Translations under genes and position numbers: made by a program
The notes under the pieces: generated by a model
Databases searched by the model: none
Told to the model about the DNA's origin: nothing
Seen by the model: only the letters and a program-made list of their open reading frames with translations
DNA from: Saccopteryx bilineata
Taxonomy: Eukaryota > Chordata > Mammalia > Chiroptera > Emballonuridae
Assembly (NCBI RefSeq): GCF_036850765.1
Contig: NC_089493.1
Span: 168,256,140 to 168,320,139 of the forward strand
Direction: 5' to 3'
Length of the DNA: 64,000 bases
Shown: in pieces, positions 33,523-45,756 of the stretch
Layout: each line of letters starts with the position of its first letter
How positions within the stretch are numbered: the stretch's first letter is position 1

Positions 33523-33873
33523 TTGTTGTTTGTTTTTTTGTGACAGAGAGAGAGAGAGAGAGGGAGAGATAGGGACAGATAGACAGGAAGGGAGAGAGAT
33601 GAGAAGCATCAGTTGTTTGTTGCAGCTCCTTAGTAGTTCATTGATTGCTTTCTCATATATGCCTTGACCAGGGGGCTACAGCAGAGTGAGTGACCCCTTG
33701 CTTAAGCCAGCGACCTTGGGCTTCAAGCCAGCGACCATGGATGGGGTCATGTCTATGATCCTGCACTCAAGCCAGGTGAGCCTGCGCTCAAGCTGGAGAT
33801 CCCAGGGTTTCAAACTTGGGTCCTCTGCGTCTCAGTATGATGCTCTATTCACTGTGCCACCGCCTGATCAGGC
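33523..33873 (-). mobile_element. Type B SINE, antisense
   Basis: Perfect 14 bp duplication CCAAGATTATTGTT at 33509-33522 and 33874-33887. Head complement 'gccaccgcctgatcaggc' is at the right. Confidence 0.92.
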
Positions 33874-33887
33874 CCAAGATTATTGTT

Positions 33888-34669
33888 AATACAGGATTTT
33901 AGTTACAATATCGAGGCTTTGTTCCACCTAGTCCACATGTGAACTGTGGGCTGAGGCAGGTGGGAGTTAATTTTATCTTCATTTGATATAAGAGGATAAG
34001 ATCAGAAATAGAAGTGCTTTTAGGGATTGACTTTTTTTTTAAAGTAAGTTTATTCTTTACAAAATCTTAAAAATAATTTCATTGTTTGAAGTGGCCCTTG
34101 TCAGCTCATAAAATGATATAAAGCTAAAATCTTTACAACATGAAAACTTCTGGTGTCTAACTGTTGTTCTTCGAAGTACATTTGTACCTTGAATCATCAA
34201 AGGTAAGATTTATGGTCTAGAGAACTCTTTTCCTTTCTTCTGGCCATAGACTCCTAGAGTAAGAGAGTATTCAGGAGGCCTTATTCATTTAACTTCTGGG
34301 TCCTGGAATTGCTATTAAAATGAAATGTTCAAAGTAATGTAAAGGCTGTTTGATGTAAGATGAAGCTCTGACTCTTCAGAAATCTCCAATTTGCATATTA
34401 CCAAATAAATGTCTAGTGGGTACTTTCTTTGAACCGTTTCTTTCCCAGGTGTGTGGATTTGATTTGGCAGTGATAATAGCAAGGAGTGGGCTCTCCTTAT
34501 TGAACATTTTCTGTGTTCAGTGAGGTCATTAAGCTTCATGCTTTACATTCATTGATTCACAGGGCTTTGGGGGACTAAATTAGGCAACCTTATGGTAAGC
34601 ATATGGTACACAAGTAAAGCTCAATAACGGAACGTCAACAACACTATGAGGCAGGTCATAACAGCGTTC
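33888..34669. other. Unique AT-rich sequence
   Basis: Nothing recognised. 34040-34210 is AT-rich and without simple repeats. Confidence 0.45.
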
Positions 34670-34865
34670 ATTTAATGGAGCACTTCTGATCAGGTTTCTT
34701 TAGTTGTATTAACTCATACAATCCTCACAAAACCCCCCAAAATTAGTTCTGTTATTATACCTGTTTTGCAGATCAGACCAGGCACAGTGAGTCAAATAAT
34801 TCACAGAGCTAGTAGACAGCAGAGCCAGTATTTAAACCCATGCCGTCTGAGTCCAGAGCCTTGGT
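34670..34865 (-). repeat. MIR SINE, antisense
   Basis: 'attaactcatacaatcctca', 'cctgttttgcagatcagacc' and 'gagccagtatttaaaccca' in reverse MIR order. Confidence 0.85.
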
Positions 34866-35564
34866 GCCCTTTCTTCTTCTCTGGGAATGGAATCTTCGCA
34901 TTCTTTGACGTGATGTTTGGATTATTAGAGAGCAAAGGCAGGATATCTGACCCTGTTCCACAGGCTCCGCCCTCCTCTGTTGTTTAATTCCAGGGCCAGG
35001 CACCCTTCACAGTGTGGTGAAGTCACTGGGTCTCTGAACTGTTTGTGCCAAGTTGCTGCCTCACTCAATTAATGATCGCTCTGGGGTTTTGGCTTCTCAC
35101 TGAATCTAAGGTTTATTCTTCCCCTCTGAAGAGAGGAGCTGGCTTCCTTAGAGCCCGACAGCTTTTTTCCTCTGTGATGACCCAGTCCTATAAATCATTT
35201 ATAACTTTAAATTAAGAAAATTTTCTTCTTCCCACTGTTGGCATTCAGTATAATCTGTAAGGCGGGAGCTAAATGCTCTGACCTGCTTGTGTTTATTAGG
35301 CCATCTTTTCTCTTTTCCTTTATTTTGGGCTTTAGATGATAATGAGTTTCTTAGGCATGAAACATATATAATTGTCATGGTTTTATGGTATTAGTGGACA
35401 TTGCTGATTCATTCTCCTACCTCCCTTTTTCACTTATATGGACTTTTTTCCCTCCATGCTCTTTCTCATTTTAAAGTTTTTGCATAACTTAATTATCAGT
35501 GGGTATTTTGATACATCTTGAAGGCAAGACTTTCCCATTTAGAATACCTTCAGGTCAGATATCC
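34866..35564. other. Unique sequence
   Basis: Nothing recognised. 35160-35330 contains 'cctataaatcatttataac', AT-rich and orderly. Confidence 0.45.
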
Positions 35565-35755
35565 TGTTGGGCGTCTCATATACATTATTTATTTTTTAAA
35601 CACATCTATGATGTGTCAGTATCATTGTCCCCATTTTACAGATGTGGACACTGCAGTAAGATTCTGGAACTTGCCCCAGGCCAGTTGTTTAGTATCCCAT
35701 GGGGTGCGGAGTTCAGAGCTCAGGAATTTCGGATTCCTAATCCTGTGCTTTTTCC
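35565..35755 (-). repeat. MIR SINE, antisense
   Basis: 'attgtccccattttacagat', 'ggaacttgccccaggccagt' and 'ttcagagctcaggaatttc' in reverse MIR order. Confidence 0.85.
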
Positions 35756-36509
35756 TGTTCGACTTACCCCATGCTACATGTCGTTCAGACACTCTTTAAA
35801 TCTCTCTCAGAACAAATTTGGAAACCAAAAACAGTTTTCTATAAAGTTTTATTATCTGGAACTTTCTGTAGTTAATGTTCTTTCTCTTCCTTGTCCTGCT
35901 CCATTTTCCCTTTAAATTTCTGAGATTAATGAATGAAGTTTGGAGGCGAGAAGGCCTAGAATTAGGTTCTCTTTAAGTTACTTGGCAAGAGAAAACAAAG
36001 GAAGAGACGTCATGAGAAACTTTCCCATTGTATCTTTAAGCTCGCGGAGGATACTCTGTCGGAAAGTTCAGTTCTTCCCATGAGAGGAATTAAGAAAGGG
36101 AGGAGAGATCTTGGCACAATTCTGTTCTTCCTCCCTCTCCTGCTGACCAACCTCAGTGCTTTGTGTCGGTTTCTCTGCTTTCCTCTTCTACCACCTACCT
36201 TGCCGTTGCTCATACTAATGACATCTCCTGGACACGGAATCTGTCTCCCTCAGTTGTCACTTGACCTTCACTTTGGGGATGGTCAGAAGACCTTACATTG
36301 TAGGTTGCAGAGCTCCTCTGTTCCCACTTCTCTTCCCTGATGCCCTGGTCTTGCACTTTGGTACTTTGTGGTGCTCAGGTGCTTAGGCAGGAACTTTCGT
36401 TATCTCTAACTCTTAAGTGAACAAAAACAAAGAAATGCAAGGAAAATGGGATTTTGTAGTGAGAGAGCTAAAGGCATAATGCTGTGGGGACACAGGAGTT
36501 GGGTCAGGT
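35756..36509. other. Unique sequence
   Basis: Nothing recognised. A pyrimidine-rich patch lies at 36120-36220. Confidence 0.45.
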
Positions 36510-36705
36510 AGATTGGGGATAAAATCAAGGCTCTGCCACTTACTGCCTAGGTTACCACAGGCAGGTTATTGAACCTTTCTGATTTAGTTTTCTTGTCTTG
36601 TCTATACTTCAGGATGGTTGAGAACATTAAAAATAATTAAGTAAGCATCTTGGACACTGTCTGGCACATAGCAGGAGCTTAATTGATGATAATTGTTAGT
36701 ACAGT
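36510..36705 (+). repeat. MIR SINE, sense
   Basis: 'caaggctctgccacttactg', 'ggcaggttattgaacctttc' and 'gtctggcacatagcaggagc'. Confidence 0.85.
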
Positions 36706-36789
36706 TGCTACGAATGCACAAAACAAGATGATCTGAGGGACTTGTGTCTCGTCATATTGTATGATCCGTTTTGGAGAAGGAGGCACCTT

Positions 36790-36935
36790 TGGGATTATCT
36801 AGTCTGAAAGCTTTATTTTACAGACCAGGAAACTGAGACCCAGAGAAGTCAAATGACTTGTGTCATGGCTATAGAACTAGCTAGGGTCAAAACTGAGACT
36901 AGAACCCAGAATTTCGGACTCTTAGCCTATGCTCT
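36790..36935 (-). repeat. MIR SINE, antisense
   Basis: 'attttacagaccaggaaact', 'gagacccagagaagtcaaat' and 'agactagaacccagaatttc'. Confidence 0.85.
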
Positions 36936-36984
36936 TTCTATGGCTTCATAACTTGTAAGTCCAGATGGTTACACCAGCATCTGT

Positions 36985-37135
36985 AGGGCAGCGCTTGCTG
37001 GAATCACCTGTGGAGGGTGGGAGTATTAAGAAATCAACTTCCTGGACTCCATCCCAGTCTGTTAAATCAGAATCTCTGGAGGCATAGCCAGGGATCTTCC
37101 TTTTAACAGACACCTCAGGTAATTTTTGTGCATCT
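36985..37135 (+). repeat. MER5A-type hAT fossil
   Basis: 'gcttgctggaatcacctgtg', 'ttaaatcagaatctctggag' and 'agacacctcaggtaattttt'. The outer ends are worn. Confidence 0.75.
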
Positions 37136-37309
37136 TATAAGTTTGCATTTATATGAATTTGAGATGACTTGTTTGAGTTGAGTATGAATTTGAGCCTCAT
37201 TGCTCTTATGCTGTAATTAGACTTGATATTTATAGTGTTATACCAAAAGCATTTTGGCTTAGTCATTGGAACAAATCCTAATCTAATGATGTTAGTAATA
37301 GTGATGCTC

Positions 37310-37565
37310 ATGGCAGCCAATGCTTACGGAATATCCACTGTGTGCCAGGTATGGTCTGAGCACCTCTGGGCACTTAGAACAGTGCCTGGCATGTAGTATG
37401 TACTTTATGAGTGTTAGCTATAATAACCTCGTATAATTCTCAAAATACACCTTTGAACATTATTATTGTCTTTTTATAGATACAATAAACTGATGCACGA
37501 AGAAGTCAAATAACTTACCCAAAGTCAGACAGCTAACAAGTAGAAGAACGGGTATTTAAACTTAC
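37310..37565 (-). repeat. MIR SINE antisense with an inverted MIR 3' piece inside
   Basis: 'atccactgtgtgccaggtat' starts an antisense MIR, a sense piece 'gaacagtgcctggcatgtag' interrupts it at about 37370-37425, and the antisense copy resumes with 'acttacccaaagtcagacag'. Confidence 0.75.
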
Positions 37566-38125
37566 CATATGCCTAATGTTGAAACCTGTGTGAGGTAGTA
37601 GACATAGGCATGTGAATTATTCTTTCAGTAAATGTTGAAATTTAAAGAATTTTTCTCATTAGAAGAACATTCCTCCATGTTTGGTGGATGTCATCTGCTG
37701 AGACAGACCAAAGTGAGACCTCACACATGTAAGTAATCCCTATTCTGACTTAAGACGAAAAATGTTCTGGAGTGAGTCATTCTGGAGAGTGAACAAGATG
37801 GTAAAAGAATTTGTTCAAAAGGGAAATGTTCTTCCTTTCAGTCTCTGTTTGTGCAAGTGAAATGGACAGTGAAGTGAGAAAGTGGCAATTGGCTAAAGAG
37901 TCCGGCTCAGTTTCTTCAAGTCCAAAGAGCTTACAGACTAGAGGACTTGGGAAAGCTTTGTATATTGTGCAGTTTGTATTTTTTTCTGCTTCTTTTTTTA
38001 TGACATTCCTTGACCCAGAAATTTTGGGTTTTGTATATAGAGTCCCACCAACTGTACATGAACTGAAGCTACTCCCATCCATACCTACTCTTCCATAGGG
38101 CATTGTGGTGACTTTTTTATTGGGC
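37566..38125. other. Unique sequence with a 95-codon open frame
   Basis: Plus-strand frame 37811-38098 encodes a short polar N-terminal part and one hydrophobic stretch (YIVQFVFFSASFFMTFL). No family recognised. A pyrimidine tract ending in CAG at about 37840 could mimic a splice acceptor. Chance is the simplest explanation. Confidence 0.35.
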
Positions 38126-38995
38126 TGAATTGTCCCAACTACTGTGGCTGAAAAAGAAACTACCCCAAAACTTGGTGGGGTTTTTTTTCTTCTTTTTAAT
38201 TTCTTTTTATTTTTTTAAGTGAGAGGAGGGGAGATAGATTCTCCCAGGTGCCCCAACTGGGGCCTATGCTCTGCCCATCTTGGGCTGATGCTTGTAACCT
38301 AGCTATTTTTAGCGCCTGAGGTGGAGACTCCATGGAGCTATCCTCAGTGCCCGGAGCCAATGTACTCAAATCAATTGAGCTATGGCTGCGGGAGATGACT
38401 GGGAATTGAACCCAGAACTTCCACATGCTGGGTTGATACTCTACCACTGAGCCAACTGGCTAGGGCAAAACTCAGTGGTTTTAAAACAACATTTATTTTA
38501 TTCACCTATCTAGTGTGAACAGGGCTCTTCAGGGACAGCTTGTTTCTGCTTCACATGGCATCAGCTGGGGTGACTTGAGGTCTAGGGGTGGAATCATCAG
38601 AATCCTCTGCTCACTCACATGTCTGGCATCTGGGCTGGGAGGACTAGGAAAGCTGGGGGTGGGAACACCTGGTTATCTTTTTATGTTGTCTCTCTTTATG
38701 GTCACTCCAGCATGGTGGCCTCACCTCCACAAGGTAGCTCTAGGCTCCAGAGTTATATGTCCATTGAAAGAGAAGATAGAGGAAGGAGGAGAGAGAGCGC
38801 ATACCAGGCAGATGTCACGTTGCCTCTTATGACCTAGTCTCTGAAGTCATGCAGTATCACTTCCACCATGTTCTTTTGGTAAAGGTCATTTGGTAAAGTG
38901 GTCCATCAAGTTCAAGGGAAGGGAACATAGGTCCCATTGCTTGATGGAGGAATTATCTGTGTCTTATTTATTGTAAGAATAACATGTGGGTTGGG
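38126..38995 (-). repeat. Ancient LTR-like element, antisense, split by a SINE
   Basis: Left part 'aactaccccaaaacttggtg', and right part 'cagtggttttaaaacaacat', 'ctcactcacatgtctggcat' and 'atggaggaattatctgtgtc'. Same kind as 32430-33500. Confidence 0.55.
38183..38466 (-). mobile_element. Older type A SINE, antisense
   Basis: Head complement 'gagccaactggctagggc' is at the right, B box complement 'gggaattgaaccc', and a T-rich tail at the left. Flanks AAAACTTGGTGGGGTTTT and AAAACTCAGTGGTTTT suggest a mutated duplication. No CTCF-like module. Confidence 0.83.
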
Positions 38996-39989
38996 CTGAA
39001 TTGGTGTGGCTATCTATGTAAAATATCATCTGCCATATATGTGTTTATTCTGCTCTTGCTAAAGAGACTCATTCAGGGCCCAGGTAGTTTATTGAGTCCC
39101 TTTATCCTCATACTTAGTGTGATTTATGAATATGCAGATGTTAAAGAGGCTAAATTTAAATAGTTTTTTTGAAACCTGAACTGCATTTACTCAGAGATAC
39201 ATGAATATATGATGGAAAATGGCTGGCAAAGCCTTACGTCATTATTGAGGAAGAATTTATAGATTATAGTTTTCTTTTAGGAGGGAACTGGTCCTTAGTT
39301 TTAGTCCAGAAGCCTGGGCAACCTCACAAAGCACATAAATAAATACTCTTGAGTTCATTTGGTGGTTGTTTATTGGGGCCTAAAACATTGGAGGCAGACA
39401 CGGTTCTTCTCTTATGAAACTTAGATTTATGCAGAAAGACACACAGCAGACTAACAAATAATGGGTAAGACTTTTATATAGTTATAAGTGGACAGATGGG
39501 GAGAGCCCAGGGTAATTAGTAGTTGTTATGATGTTATTTGAGCCTAGTTAGTTGGCCAATGGAATCATCAGAAAAGATATGCCAGGTGTTTCACTTAGCT
39601 GTCATATTGGGGTCCCCGTGTATGTACTGCATTTGTAAGCTGAGACAAAATTAAGGAATGGCTAAGTGAGCATGGACTTGTTCACAAAATCTTAGAATAA
39701 TAGTTGGATTAGCCACACCTTCAATATCTACTTTATGGTTTTATTTCCTTCCCCCTCAAAACAGAGGCTCAATAGAGGAAATTTAGGAACATAAAAAAAG
39801 AAATACTACTTACACACAGTAGGTAGTAAACACATGTAATTAATTTGTTTTGCCTGAGACTGAAAGTAGGAAAAGACGTAAGAGATTTTTATAAATTTAT
39901 GAAAAGCTGGCTCTGTAACAATTTAGGGAAGTTAGTAATGTTAGGATATGTCACTCATCCCTTAAGGACCTGCAATGGCCTCTACATGA
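38996..39989. other. Unique sequence
   Basis: Nothing recognised; moderately AT-rich. Confidence 0.45.
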
Positions 39990-40245
39990 TTTCTTTCTCA
40001 CCATCTATCTCATCCATACAATAAATATTCATTGTGTTCCTTCTTTGTGTCAGCCTGTGGGAGCTGAGGATAAAATAATAATCAGGCTCTCCATGTTCAT
40101 GGAGGCAGGCAAAAAAGAAAGCAACCAGACAAAATAAGTCAAAAGTCATCCAGGAAAGAATCAAATCATGAGTTATGGGGAGGGAGTGACTTTAGGTGGG
40201 GTGTCAAGGAAGGTCTCTCCAGAGGTGACCAGGGTGTTAGTTATG
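39990..40245 (-). repeat. L2 LINE fragment, antisense
   Basis: 'aatattcattgtgttccttc', 'ctctccatgttcatggaggc' and 'tcaaggaaggtctctccaga' are reverse L2 landmarks. Confidence 0.7.
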
Positions 40246-41489
40246 ATGCTGAGCCAGCTGCCTAGACTGGAAGATGTACTGGACCAAATCCAACACATCA
40301 CTACCACCATGCTTACTCTGTAATTAAGATTGGATGAGACCTGGGGGATGCTGTGGTTTCTGCATTGTATTCAGACCTTGTAACCTTGAAGCTTAATAAG
40401 AACGCTTTGCCTTGGCTGGAGTGATCCTGGGCAAATCCTCAGTGACACCAAGTGAGGGCACCTGAGCAGAGCTCCTGCTCTGAGCCCAGGTCTAATGAAA
40501 CTTGATTTCTTGGCTCTGCTTGAGGCTTGTCCCATGAGTGCTAGGGAGCAAACGATGTCAAAAGCCTGACTTCATCCTGGCTTTATATTTTTGTTGGAGA
40601 GTAGTTGCTAAGTGACAGATCCCTCTGGCTGAGCAAAGGAGATGGCCAGTGGAAAAGGGCGGAGGGAAGTAGAGTAGTGTCTGAGTCCTGCTGAGGGATG
40701 ATTTCTAGGAACAAAAATCTAGAGAGAGTGTTTCCTTTCCAGAGGGAGGTCTAGTTGAAAATTTTCCCATGTTCATTGTTTCTCTCTCTCCCCACCTCTT
40801 GTGTTCTCTGCTTTTGGTTTTGGGGTTCAGGCTTTTGCTGATTTGGTCAGAGCCATGCAAACCTTGAGGCCTGGTGGTAATCATTGGAGCAAGATGGCCT
40901 GTGTGTGAGAGTGTGTTTACCCTTGCAGAAAGTTGTACAGCTCCTCAAGGGGGAAAGGGCCTTTAAATGAGAACATTTGGTTTAGATTATTTTGATTTGT
41001 GTTAATGGGCTAGTTCCAGAGTCATGACTTGCTTTAGGAAATCTAATGGAGAACACTTGTAGGGTGTTATGTGTTTGCTTTTTTTTCCCCCCCCAGTGCT
41101 ATTTTGTATTCTTCTGTGGTTACCTTTCCTTATTCTGTGGATACTCCACTATCATTTCAACAACTTCGTTGTCTTTGAGAAGGGCTTTTCTTGAAACTGT
41201 TCTTGAAATGTTTGGGTATGTCAGTCTATGGGAGAGAAGGTTTGTGGTCACATCCCCTTTTCCCTTACCTGTTAATATCCTCACCTCACACCTACTTTGT
41301 GTCATTTATGCCCCTGTCCTGTGTGCTTCTGAGCATAGCTGATTCTTGGGTTAGTATAGTTTATCCAGGGTTCAATACCCAGCATAAGAAATCTTTTAGA
41401 TTAGGACAGAGTGGCATAAGTTAGTTCTTATGTTTCTGGAAGGATTGGGAGAAAATGATGTCTAGAGAGCCCATGGGTAGAAAGCAATA
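40246..41489. other. Unique sequence
   Basis: No repeats seen. 40360-40610 is repeat-free and balanced in composition. A frame at 41046-41342 (+) begins beside a T/C homopolymer and has no recognisable domain. Confidence 0.45.
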
Positions 41490-41705
41490 TTAAAAGCATG
41501 GGATTTAGAATTCTGTGTTAACCTACCAGTCCAGTGACCTCAGGCATGCTATAAGTAGCACCTTTGTGAGGCCAGTTTCCTATCTTTTAATGGAGAAGGC
41601 ACTTTCCTTAAAATTCCATTTTAAGGATTAGATGAGATAATATATGTAAAGGGCTTAGTGCATAGCATAACTTTAATAAATGGCAGCTATTATTGTTAAT
41701 AATTT
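41490..41705 (+). repeat. MIR SINE, sense
   Basis: 'aaagcatgggatttagaatt', 'gattagatgagataatatat' and 'ctttaataaatggcagctat'. Confidence 0.8.
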
Positions 41706-42304
41706 TTTGTATGCAGATTTCATAGATTATGCTAGAGATGATCTATTCTGGCTATGAATAGTGGGACAAATTGATGAAAATTATCTTCCTTCGAGAATCA
41801 CATCAGTTAGATGACTGTCTTATAGAGATGAAGGGGCTATGAGTCAGAGGTCCCCCAAAACCTTTGTTTTCCCAAACCTTAGGCACCAAAATCTGGCTTT
41901 TTCATCTGTTGTTATATCTGGGTCAGAGGTGGCTCTTCTCCATCTTTGATAACTTCTTATACTTATTTTCTAGGTTTCTTTCTGCATCAGGAGAAGCTTG
42001 CCATGGGTAGCCCCTACCTCCTGTGATCACCCTGGAGGTTTCCAAGACCTCTCGACACCTTGGACGATGTCGGGTAGTTGGCTCTGAGACCCAAGCTTGC
42101 TCCCAAGTCCTGCTGGCCGCTGCTTCTGGCTTGCCGAGCATGCAGTTGGGAGGAGAGTGTGATCACCCCTGGGAACTGAAGTGAGGCCTCTCTCACTGGC
42201 ATTAAGTGGAACTCGGGGATGCAAGGAGATGGGCTCTGACTCAAGCAATGTGGGTTCATTAACATAGAGATGGCACCTTTGATCCATGGGGTGTGCTGTT
42301 TCAC
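41706..42304. other. Unique sequence
   Basis: Nothing recognised. Two overlapping minus-strand frames (42014-42523, 42027-42287) show no domain and run into a MIR. Confidence 0.45.
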
Positions 42305-42440
42305 CAGATTGTAATAATTACAATTATGCCTATAGTTCACTGAGTGCTTGCTACATGTCAGATGTGAATAGAGTAGTAATTTATAATCCCTATTTTTCCA
42401 GCAAGGAAACTGAGACTTTTGGTATTGATACATACACTTC
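42305..42440 (-). repeat. MIR SINE fragment, antisense
   Basis: 'agtgcttgctacatgtcaga' and 'ttccagcaaggaaactgaga'. Confidence 0.75.
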
Positions 42441-42679
42441 CTATGACTTCTTTTATGTCTGGAAAATTTCTTAGTGTCAAATTTAGTGTTAAATTTCTTA
42501 GTGTGTGAAGACATGGGCAGCATGGATGTTGTAGAAACAGTGTTGTCAGGTTATAAGCAGTCTCTGTCCTCTCCACCTCTCTTTCCTGTTGCCCTTCAGG
42601 TTATTTTGATTTGTTCAGGACTTTCTAAAGCCCCCTTTAGTTTATACGGTTTGAGGCTTGGCCTAGAGGAGGTGACACT

Positions 42680-42890
42680 GTAATGTAATGATTAGGATCT
42701 TGAGCTTTGACTTGAGACATTCTCTGGGTTGAGTCCTGGCTCTGCCACTTTCTACTTAAAGGGATTTGGAAAGAGGCAACCTCTGCGAATCTAGTTTCCT
42801 TATCTAGGGTTGATGTCTGTCTACTTCCACTATTGTGAGCACTATTGGGATAACACATGGTAACAACCCACTGGGTAAGTGTCATTGCAT
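42680..42890 (+). repeat. MIR SINE, sense
   Basis: 'gtaatgattaggatcttgag' and 'tcctggctctgccactttct', with the 3' part eroded. Confidence 0.8.
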
Positions 42891-42928
42891 GTGAGCTAAA
42901 AACTACAGATCGTTTTATGTTGTCAGGC

Positions 42929-43313
42929 TTTTTTTTTTTTTTTAAGTGAGAGGAGGGGAGATAGAGAGACAGATTCCTGCATGTGCCCCAACTGGGATCC
43001 ACACAGCAACTCCTGTCTGGGGCCAGTGCTCTGCCCATTTGGGGCCATGCTTGCAACTGAGCTATTTTTAACTCCTGAGGCAGAGGCTCCACAGAGCCAT
43101 CCTCAATGCCAAGGGCCAACTTGCTGGAATCAATTGAGCCATGGCTGCTGGAGGAGGGTGGGGTGGGGAGGGAGGGAGAAAGGGGGGGGGGGAAAGAGGG
43201 GGAGTGGTGGAAAAGCAGATGGTCACTTCTCCTGTGTGCCCTGATCGGAAATCAAACCCAGGACTTCCACATGTGGGGTCAACTCTCTACCACTGAGCCA
43301 ACTGGGCAGGGCC
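42929..43313 (-). mobile_element. Older type A SINE, antisense
   Basis: Perfect duplication TGTCAGGC at 42921-42928 and 43314-43321. A purine expansion (gggagggagaaagggggggg) sits at 43160-43205. The region equivalent to the CTCF module reads 'gctctgcccatttggggcc' instead. Confidence 0.88.
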
Positions 43314-43381
43314 TGTCAGGCATTCTTGTTTGCCCTAAATGAACCGGTGGTTTTAAGGCTCTTTTTTTTATTTCCTTAGGG

Positions 43382-43713
43382 CAGGGGTCCCCAAACTACG
43401 GCCCGCGGGCCACATGCGGCCCCCTGAGGCCATTTATCCGGCCCCCACCGCACTTCCGGAAGGGGCATCTCTTTCATTGGTGGTCAGTGAGAGGAGCATA
43501 GTTCCCATTGAAATACTGGTCAGTTTGTTGATTTAAATTTACTTGTTCTTTATTTTAAATGTTATATTTGTTCCCGTTTTGTTTTTTTACTTTAAAATAA
43601 GATATGTGCAGTGTGCATAGGGATTTGTTCATAGTTTTTTTTTATAGTCCGGCCCTCCAACGGTCTGAGGGACAGTGAACTGGCCCCCTGTGTAAAAAGT
43701 TTGGGGACCCCTG
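43382..43713. mobile_element. Non-autonomous hAT transposon, complete
   Basis: 332 bp. Ends CAGGGGTCCCCAAACTACGG and AAGTTTGGGGACCCCTG. Perfect 8 bp duplication CCTTAGGG at 43374-43381 and 43714-43721. Non-coding. It shows the uninterrupted form of the element at 389-1140. Confidence 0.95.
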
Positions 43714-43721
43714 CCTTAGGG

Positions 43722-44189
43722 GAAAGTCACGGACTTTGTTGAGAATCTGATGAGTGGTCTGATTCTCCCAAGAAAATGCATGTTCACCCAAAATCATATT
43801 CAATTTCAGAGGGTTCAGAACCTTCTAAAGCTCCTTGTCTGTGTGAACTGCAGAAGGAAACTCTTGTAGACCATTGCAGCTTCCTCTCCTGATTCCTGTT
43901 GACCCATGGCTGGGACCAGGGTTGGTAGAGGAGCCCTCCAGGAGGACCGGAGGGTCACTGTTTCCTTTTCTTCCCCTGCTCCATTCATGAACAGGCAGCC
44001 TCCTGATTTGTTGGCCCTGTCATTGCTGCCCAGATCCATCTCCAGGAATGGCCTTCAGGAGCTGCCAGAGGAGCAGGAAGAGTCAGTGTTTGTCTTCCTG
44101 GGCTGGGTGATTTCAGAGATGAGAGGGGGACCAATGGGGAAGGTGCAGCAGAGATTCTGGGATCCCAGGAATAGCAAAGCTACCATGTA
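43722..44189. other. Unique sequence
   Basis: A 176-codon plus-strand frame starts at 43906 and runs into the MIR at 44190; because about 40% of it is MIR, it is not accepted as a gene. Confidence 0.5.
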
Positions 44190-44395
44190 CATGGCCTGCT
44201 CTGTGCTGGGAACTAAATCTTGGTGCTTTGCAGTCACCATTTCTGATCCCTTCAAAAATCTTGGTAGGTGGGGCTGTTGTTACAGACACTTTACAGACAA
44301 GGAAACTGAGGCTGAGAGAAGGTACATAAGAATAGCAAGTGGCAGAGGTGTGGGGCAGGTCCAACCTCTCTCAGTCACAGAGCTCTTCGATGCCA
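44190..44395 (-). repeat. MIR SINE, antisense
   Basis: 'gcctgctctgtgctgggaac', 'tttacagacaaggaaactga' and 'gcaagtggcagaggtgtggg'. Confidence 0.85.
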
Positions 44396-45109
44396 AGCTG
44401 TTTTCGAGAGGGAGTCAGCCTCTGGGTGAAGGGTAACTTCACACCCTTTGCTGTTGATAAAGGAAGTACTTTTCCTCCTGGTGGCCAGGCAGCCAGGAAG
44501 GCTGACTTTGTGATGTGCTCTAGATGTCCTTTTCAGTGTAGAACTACCGACATGCATTTTTAGAAAAGGAAGAGACTTCTCTGTTTATTATGCAACTGAG
44601 CAACCTAGTGTCAGCCCTGGTGGATGTCGCATCCTGGTGGCCTGGCCTTCTGGCTGGTTGATATTTGTTGTGATGGCCTGAGGAACAGGACTTATCCTTG
44701 GGTCTGTTTTCTCAATTGACTTAGCACTGAATCCTCACCGGGAGGGCCTTTTTGTACTTAACCCCGAGTCAGAGCGCGCCACTCTTTGCTTTTCAGCAGC
44801 TGGTCAGGGGACGTCCCTTTCTTTACTTCCATTTCCCTGCTTGCATTTTCCCTTTTTTGGTCTCCCCATCTACAGGTCTCCCCACTCCTAAGGCCAAGTG
44901 CATATTGAATTTTTGTCTTCATTGTCAACGAGTTGTAGTTTGTGTGCCACACTGAACTTGGCCGTGTCAGGTACACACGAGTAAAACTGCACTGGGTGCG
45001 CTGGTTGCAGTGCCAAGTAGCCGCGCATGGTAGGCAAGGGCGGCAAGGGCAGTGCACCGCAGCGCGAGGTCCCTCCGTGTCCCCACTGCTGGCCCACATT
45101 TTTAGCGGA
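44396..45109. other. Unique sequence with a mildly CpG-rich patch
   Basis: 44990-45085 contains several CpGs (e.g. 'gtagccgcgcatggtaggc') but is too short for a CpG island. Confidence 0.45.
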
Positions 45110-45285
45110 CACACACTGAGTGCTCCTTACATGTCAGGCGCTGGCTCTTGGGACTATCAGTCCGCTCCTCCCACTAGCACTGAAGGTGGCCTGGTGTTAC
45201 CTGGACTTTTCAGGCGGGGACGACTAAGGCTTGGAGGGGCCTGCGGCCTGCCCAGGGTCACACGGCTGGACTGTTGCCCACACTC
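45110..45285 (-). repeat. MIR SINE, antisense
   Basis: 'gtgctccttacatgtcaggc', 'ggacgactaaggcttggagg' and 'ctgcccagggtcacacggct'. Confidence 0.82.
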
Positions 45286-45756
45286 ACGTGGGAGCTGGGG
45301 TGTGTGTATGAGGGAAGGACGAGTAAGCACAGAACAGGAGGCAGGAGGGGTGTGCCACCTCGATCCCCATCCTTTTGCTCCCAGGAAACTACTGTTTGGG
45401 GTGGTGCAGGTAACCCAGAGTTTCAGGTCCTGTTGAGGATTGGTCTCTGACCTCTCTGCTCTGGCAAAGAGGGTTTGGATGGGGTTTCCTTGCAGTGGGG
45501 ATTTTGTCCTAGTGAGGCCTGCAGAACTAGGCCTGCTGCTTCTGGAATGTGCTGTGTCATTCCTGCTCACTCCATTACTGTGACCCCCCCCCCCCACCTC
45601 TGGCCCTTTGTACCCAGAGTGAAGACTGTATTAGAAAGACATAGGGGAGAAAAAGAGATTACATTTTTTTCTGCTGTCTTGTGAGGATCTATATATAGAA
45701 TGTGAAATAACCACTTGTAAAATACTTCCTTATCTCATTTTGGCATGTGTCCTTAT
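45286..45756. other. Unique sequence with poly-C (12 bp)
   Basis: The C run is at 45584-45595. A 146-codon minus-strand frame (45157-45597) crosses a MIR and is not supported. Confidence 0.45.

Noticed and set aside
42014..42523. 169-codon minus-strand frame
   Set aside because: Runs through a MIR fragment and shows no domain.
43906..44436. 176-codon plus-strand frame
   Set aside because: A large part is an antisense MIR and no splice or domain support exists.
44990..45085. CpG island or promoter
   Set aside because: Only about 100 bp with moderate CpG and no initiator or exon nearby.
45157..45597. 146-codon minus-strand frame
   Set aside because: Crosses a MIR and the poly-C run; not a gene.
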